The translations under genes and the position numbers were made by a program. A DNA stretch of 64,000 bases from Marinobacterium iners DSM 11526. Its GTDB lineage: Bacteria > Pseudomonadota > Gammaproteobacteria > Pseudomonadales > Balneatricaceae. A model generated the notes under the pieces. It was not told where the DNA came from. It ran no database searches and saw only the letters and a program-made list of their open reading frames with translations. The stretch lies in the NCBI RefSeq assembly GCF_900107855.1, contig NZ_FNRJ01000005.1:180662-244661 (forward strand), read 5' to 3'. Below are positions 63,652 to 64,000 of this stretch, piece by piece. Each line of letters opens with the position of its first letter. The stretch's first letter is position 1.

Positions 63652-64000
63652 ATGAGCAAAAAACTCAAAGCGGTCATCATTGGCCCCGGTAACATCGGCA
63701 CCGACCTGCTGATGAAAATGCAGCGTTCCGAGTGGATCGAGCCGGTCTGGATGGTGGGCATCGACCCTGAGTCTGAAGGCCTCAAGCGCGCTGCTGAAAT
63801 GGGCATCAAAACCTGCGCCACCGGCGTGGATGGTATCCTGCCGCACATCATTGAAGACGATATCCGTGTCGCCTTCGACGCCACCTCGGCCTATGTCCAT
63901 GCCGAGAACAGCCGCAAGCTGAACGAACTGGGCGTGATCATGGTTGACCTGACCCCCGCCGCCATCGGCCCGTTCTGCATCCCGCCGGTCAATCTGACCG
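63652..64000 (+). CDS. Acetaldehyde dehydrogenase (acylating), 5' part, cut by the window edge
   Basis: The first 116 codons of a BphJ/MhpF/DmpF-type enzyme that converts acetaldehyde, NAD and CoA to acetyl-CoA. The start [19 protein letters not shown] contains the NAD-binding loop GPGNIGTD, and [14 protein letters not shown] follows. The catalytic Cys lies beyond the window. The partner aldolase is expected directly downstream, as in bph, mhp and dmp operons. The ATG is 14 bases after the ligase stop. Confidence 0.95.
   Translation, partial: MSKKLKAVIIGPGNIGTDLLMKMQRSEWIEPVWMVGIDPESEGLKRAAEMGIKTCATGVDGILPHIIEDDIRVAFDATSAYVHAENSRKLNELGVIMVDLTPAAIGPFCIPPVNLT

Noticed and set aside
62192..63652. 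Open frame of 486 codons opposite the CoA ligase gene
   Set aside because: It is antisense to a clear ANL-family gene and has no domain or ribosome site; a shadow of strong codon bias.
1..64000. CRISPR arrays, insertion sequences, integrases or prophage
   Set aside because: No regular direct repeats with spacers, transposase or integrase genes were found. The only tRNA gene shows no attached repeat or integrase.

Overview
The window is a 64 kb piece of a gammaproteobacterial chromosome with moderately high GC content. The block gyrA-serC-pheA-hisC-tyrA/aroA-cmk-rpsA-ihfB-lapA-lapB-pyrF has the Pseudomonas-type order. The rsmI/lpoA/yraN/diaA/dolP group, petABC-sspAB and rplM-rpsI are also typical of gammaproteobacteria. 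Protein sequences look closest to marine Oceanospirillales/Pseudomonadales-like bacteria. That placement is an inference from remembered families; no database search was done.

Layout. Positions 1-12.4 kb hold one dense plus-strand block: the 3' end of gyrA, serine and aromatic amino-acid synthesis, cmk, ribosomal protein S1, IHF-beta, the LPS assembly pair lapAB, and pyrF. A small ComEA-like protein and an AEC transporter follow. Positions 13.9-22.6 kb form a pyruvate/lactate node: a D-lactate dehydrogenase-type FAD/Fe-S protein divergent from pdhR, then aceE and aceF. Two PdhR-like operators sit in the divergent gap. Positions 22.6-26.6 kb carry a purine permease, tRNA-Pro(CGG), an lrgAB-like pair and zapE. 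Positions 26.6-31.8 kb carry rplM-rpsI, the cytochrome bc1 genes petABC, and sspAB. Positions 31.8-36.5 kb carry dolP, diaA, yraN, lpoA, rsmI and the RNase P RNA. Positions 36.5-44.0 kb are a mixed accessory stretch: a 29-codon lysine-rich gene, a GreA/GreB-C domain protein, a nuclease-family protein, a ferric-reductase-like flavocytochrome with a DUF2271 protein, a VIT-type transporter, a pseudouridine synthase, a CNNM/CorC-type protein and yejK. Positions 44.1-50.0 kb are a complete [NiFe]-hydrogenase maturation operon, hypABFCDE, with no hydrogenase structural gene in view. Positions 50.0-53.9 kb encode a chemoreceptor with no transmembrane segment fused to a solute-binding domain, and a membrane diguanylate cyclase.

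Positions 55.0 kb to the right edge hold a plus-strand aromatic catabolic operon. It encodes a meta-cleavage hydrolase, a two-subunit LigAB-type extradiol dioxygenase, a Rieske ferredoxin, alpha and beta subunits of a ring-hydroxylating dioxygenase, a cis-diol dehydrogenase, a nitronate-monooxygenase-like flavoprotein, a 2-oxopent-4-enoate hydratase, a feruloyl-CoA-synthase-like ligase and the start of an acylating acetaldehyde dehydrogenase. Together these can take an arene through cis-diol, catechol, ring cleavage and C-C hydrolysis to 2-hydroxypentadienoate and acetyl-CoA. No ferredoxin reductase, aldolase or dedicated regulator is visible.

The most unusual items are: (1) a PheA protein that keeps its chorismate mutase and ACT domains but has lost about 70 residues of the prephenate dehydratase domain, including the catalytic Thr of the TRF motif; (2) the soluble chemoreceptor-binding-protein fusion; and (3) the mosaic aromatic operon, which pairs a naphthalene/biphenyl-type oxygenase with a LigAB-type ring-cleavage enzyme and adds a flavoprotein and a CoA ligase of unclear role.
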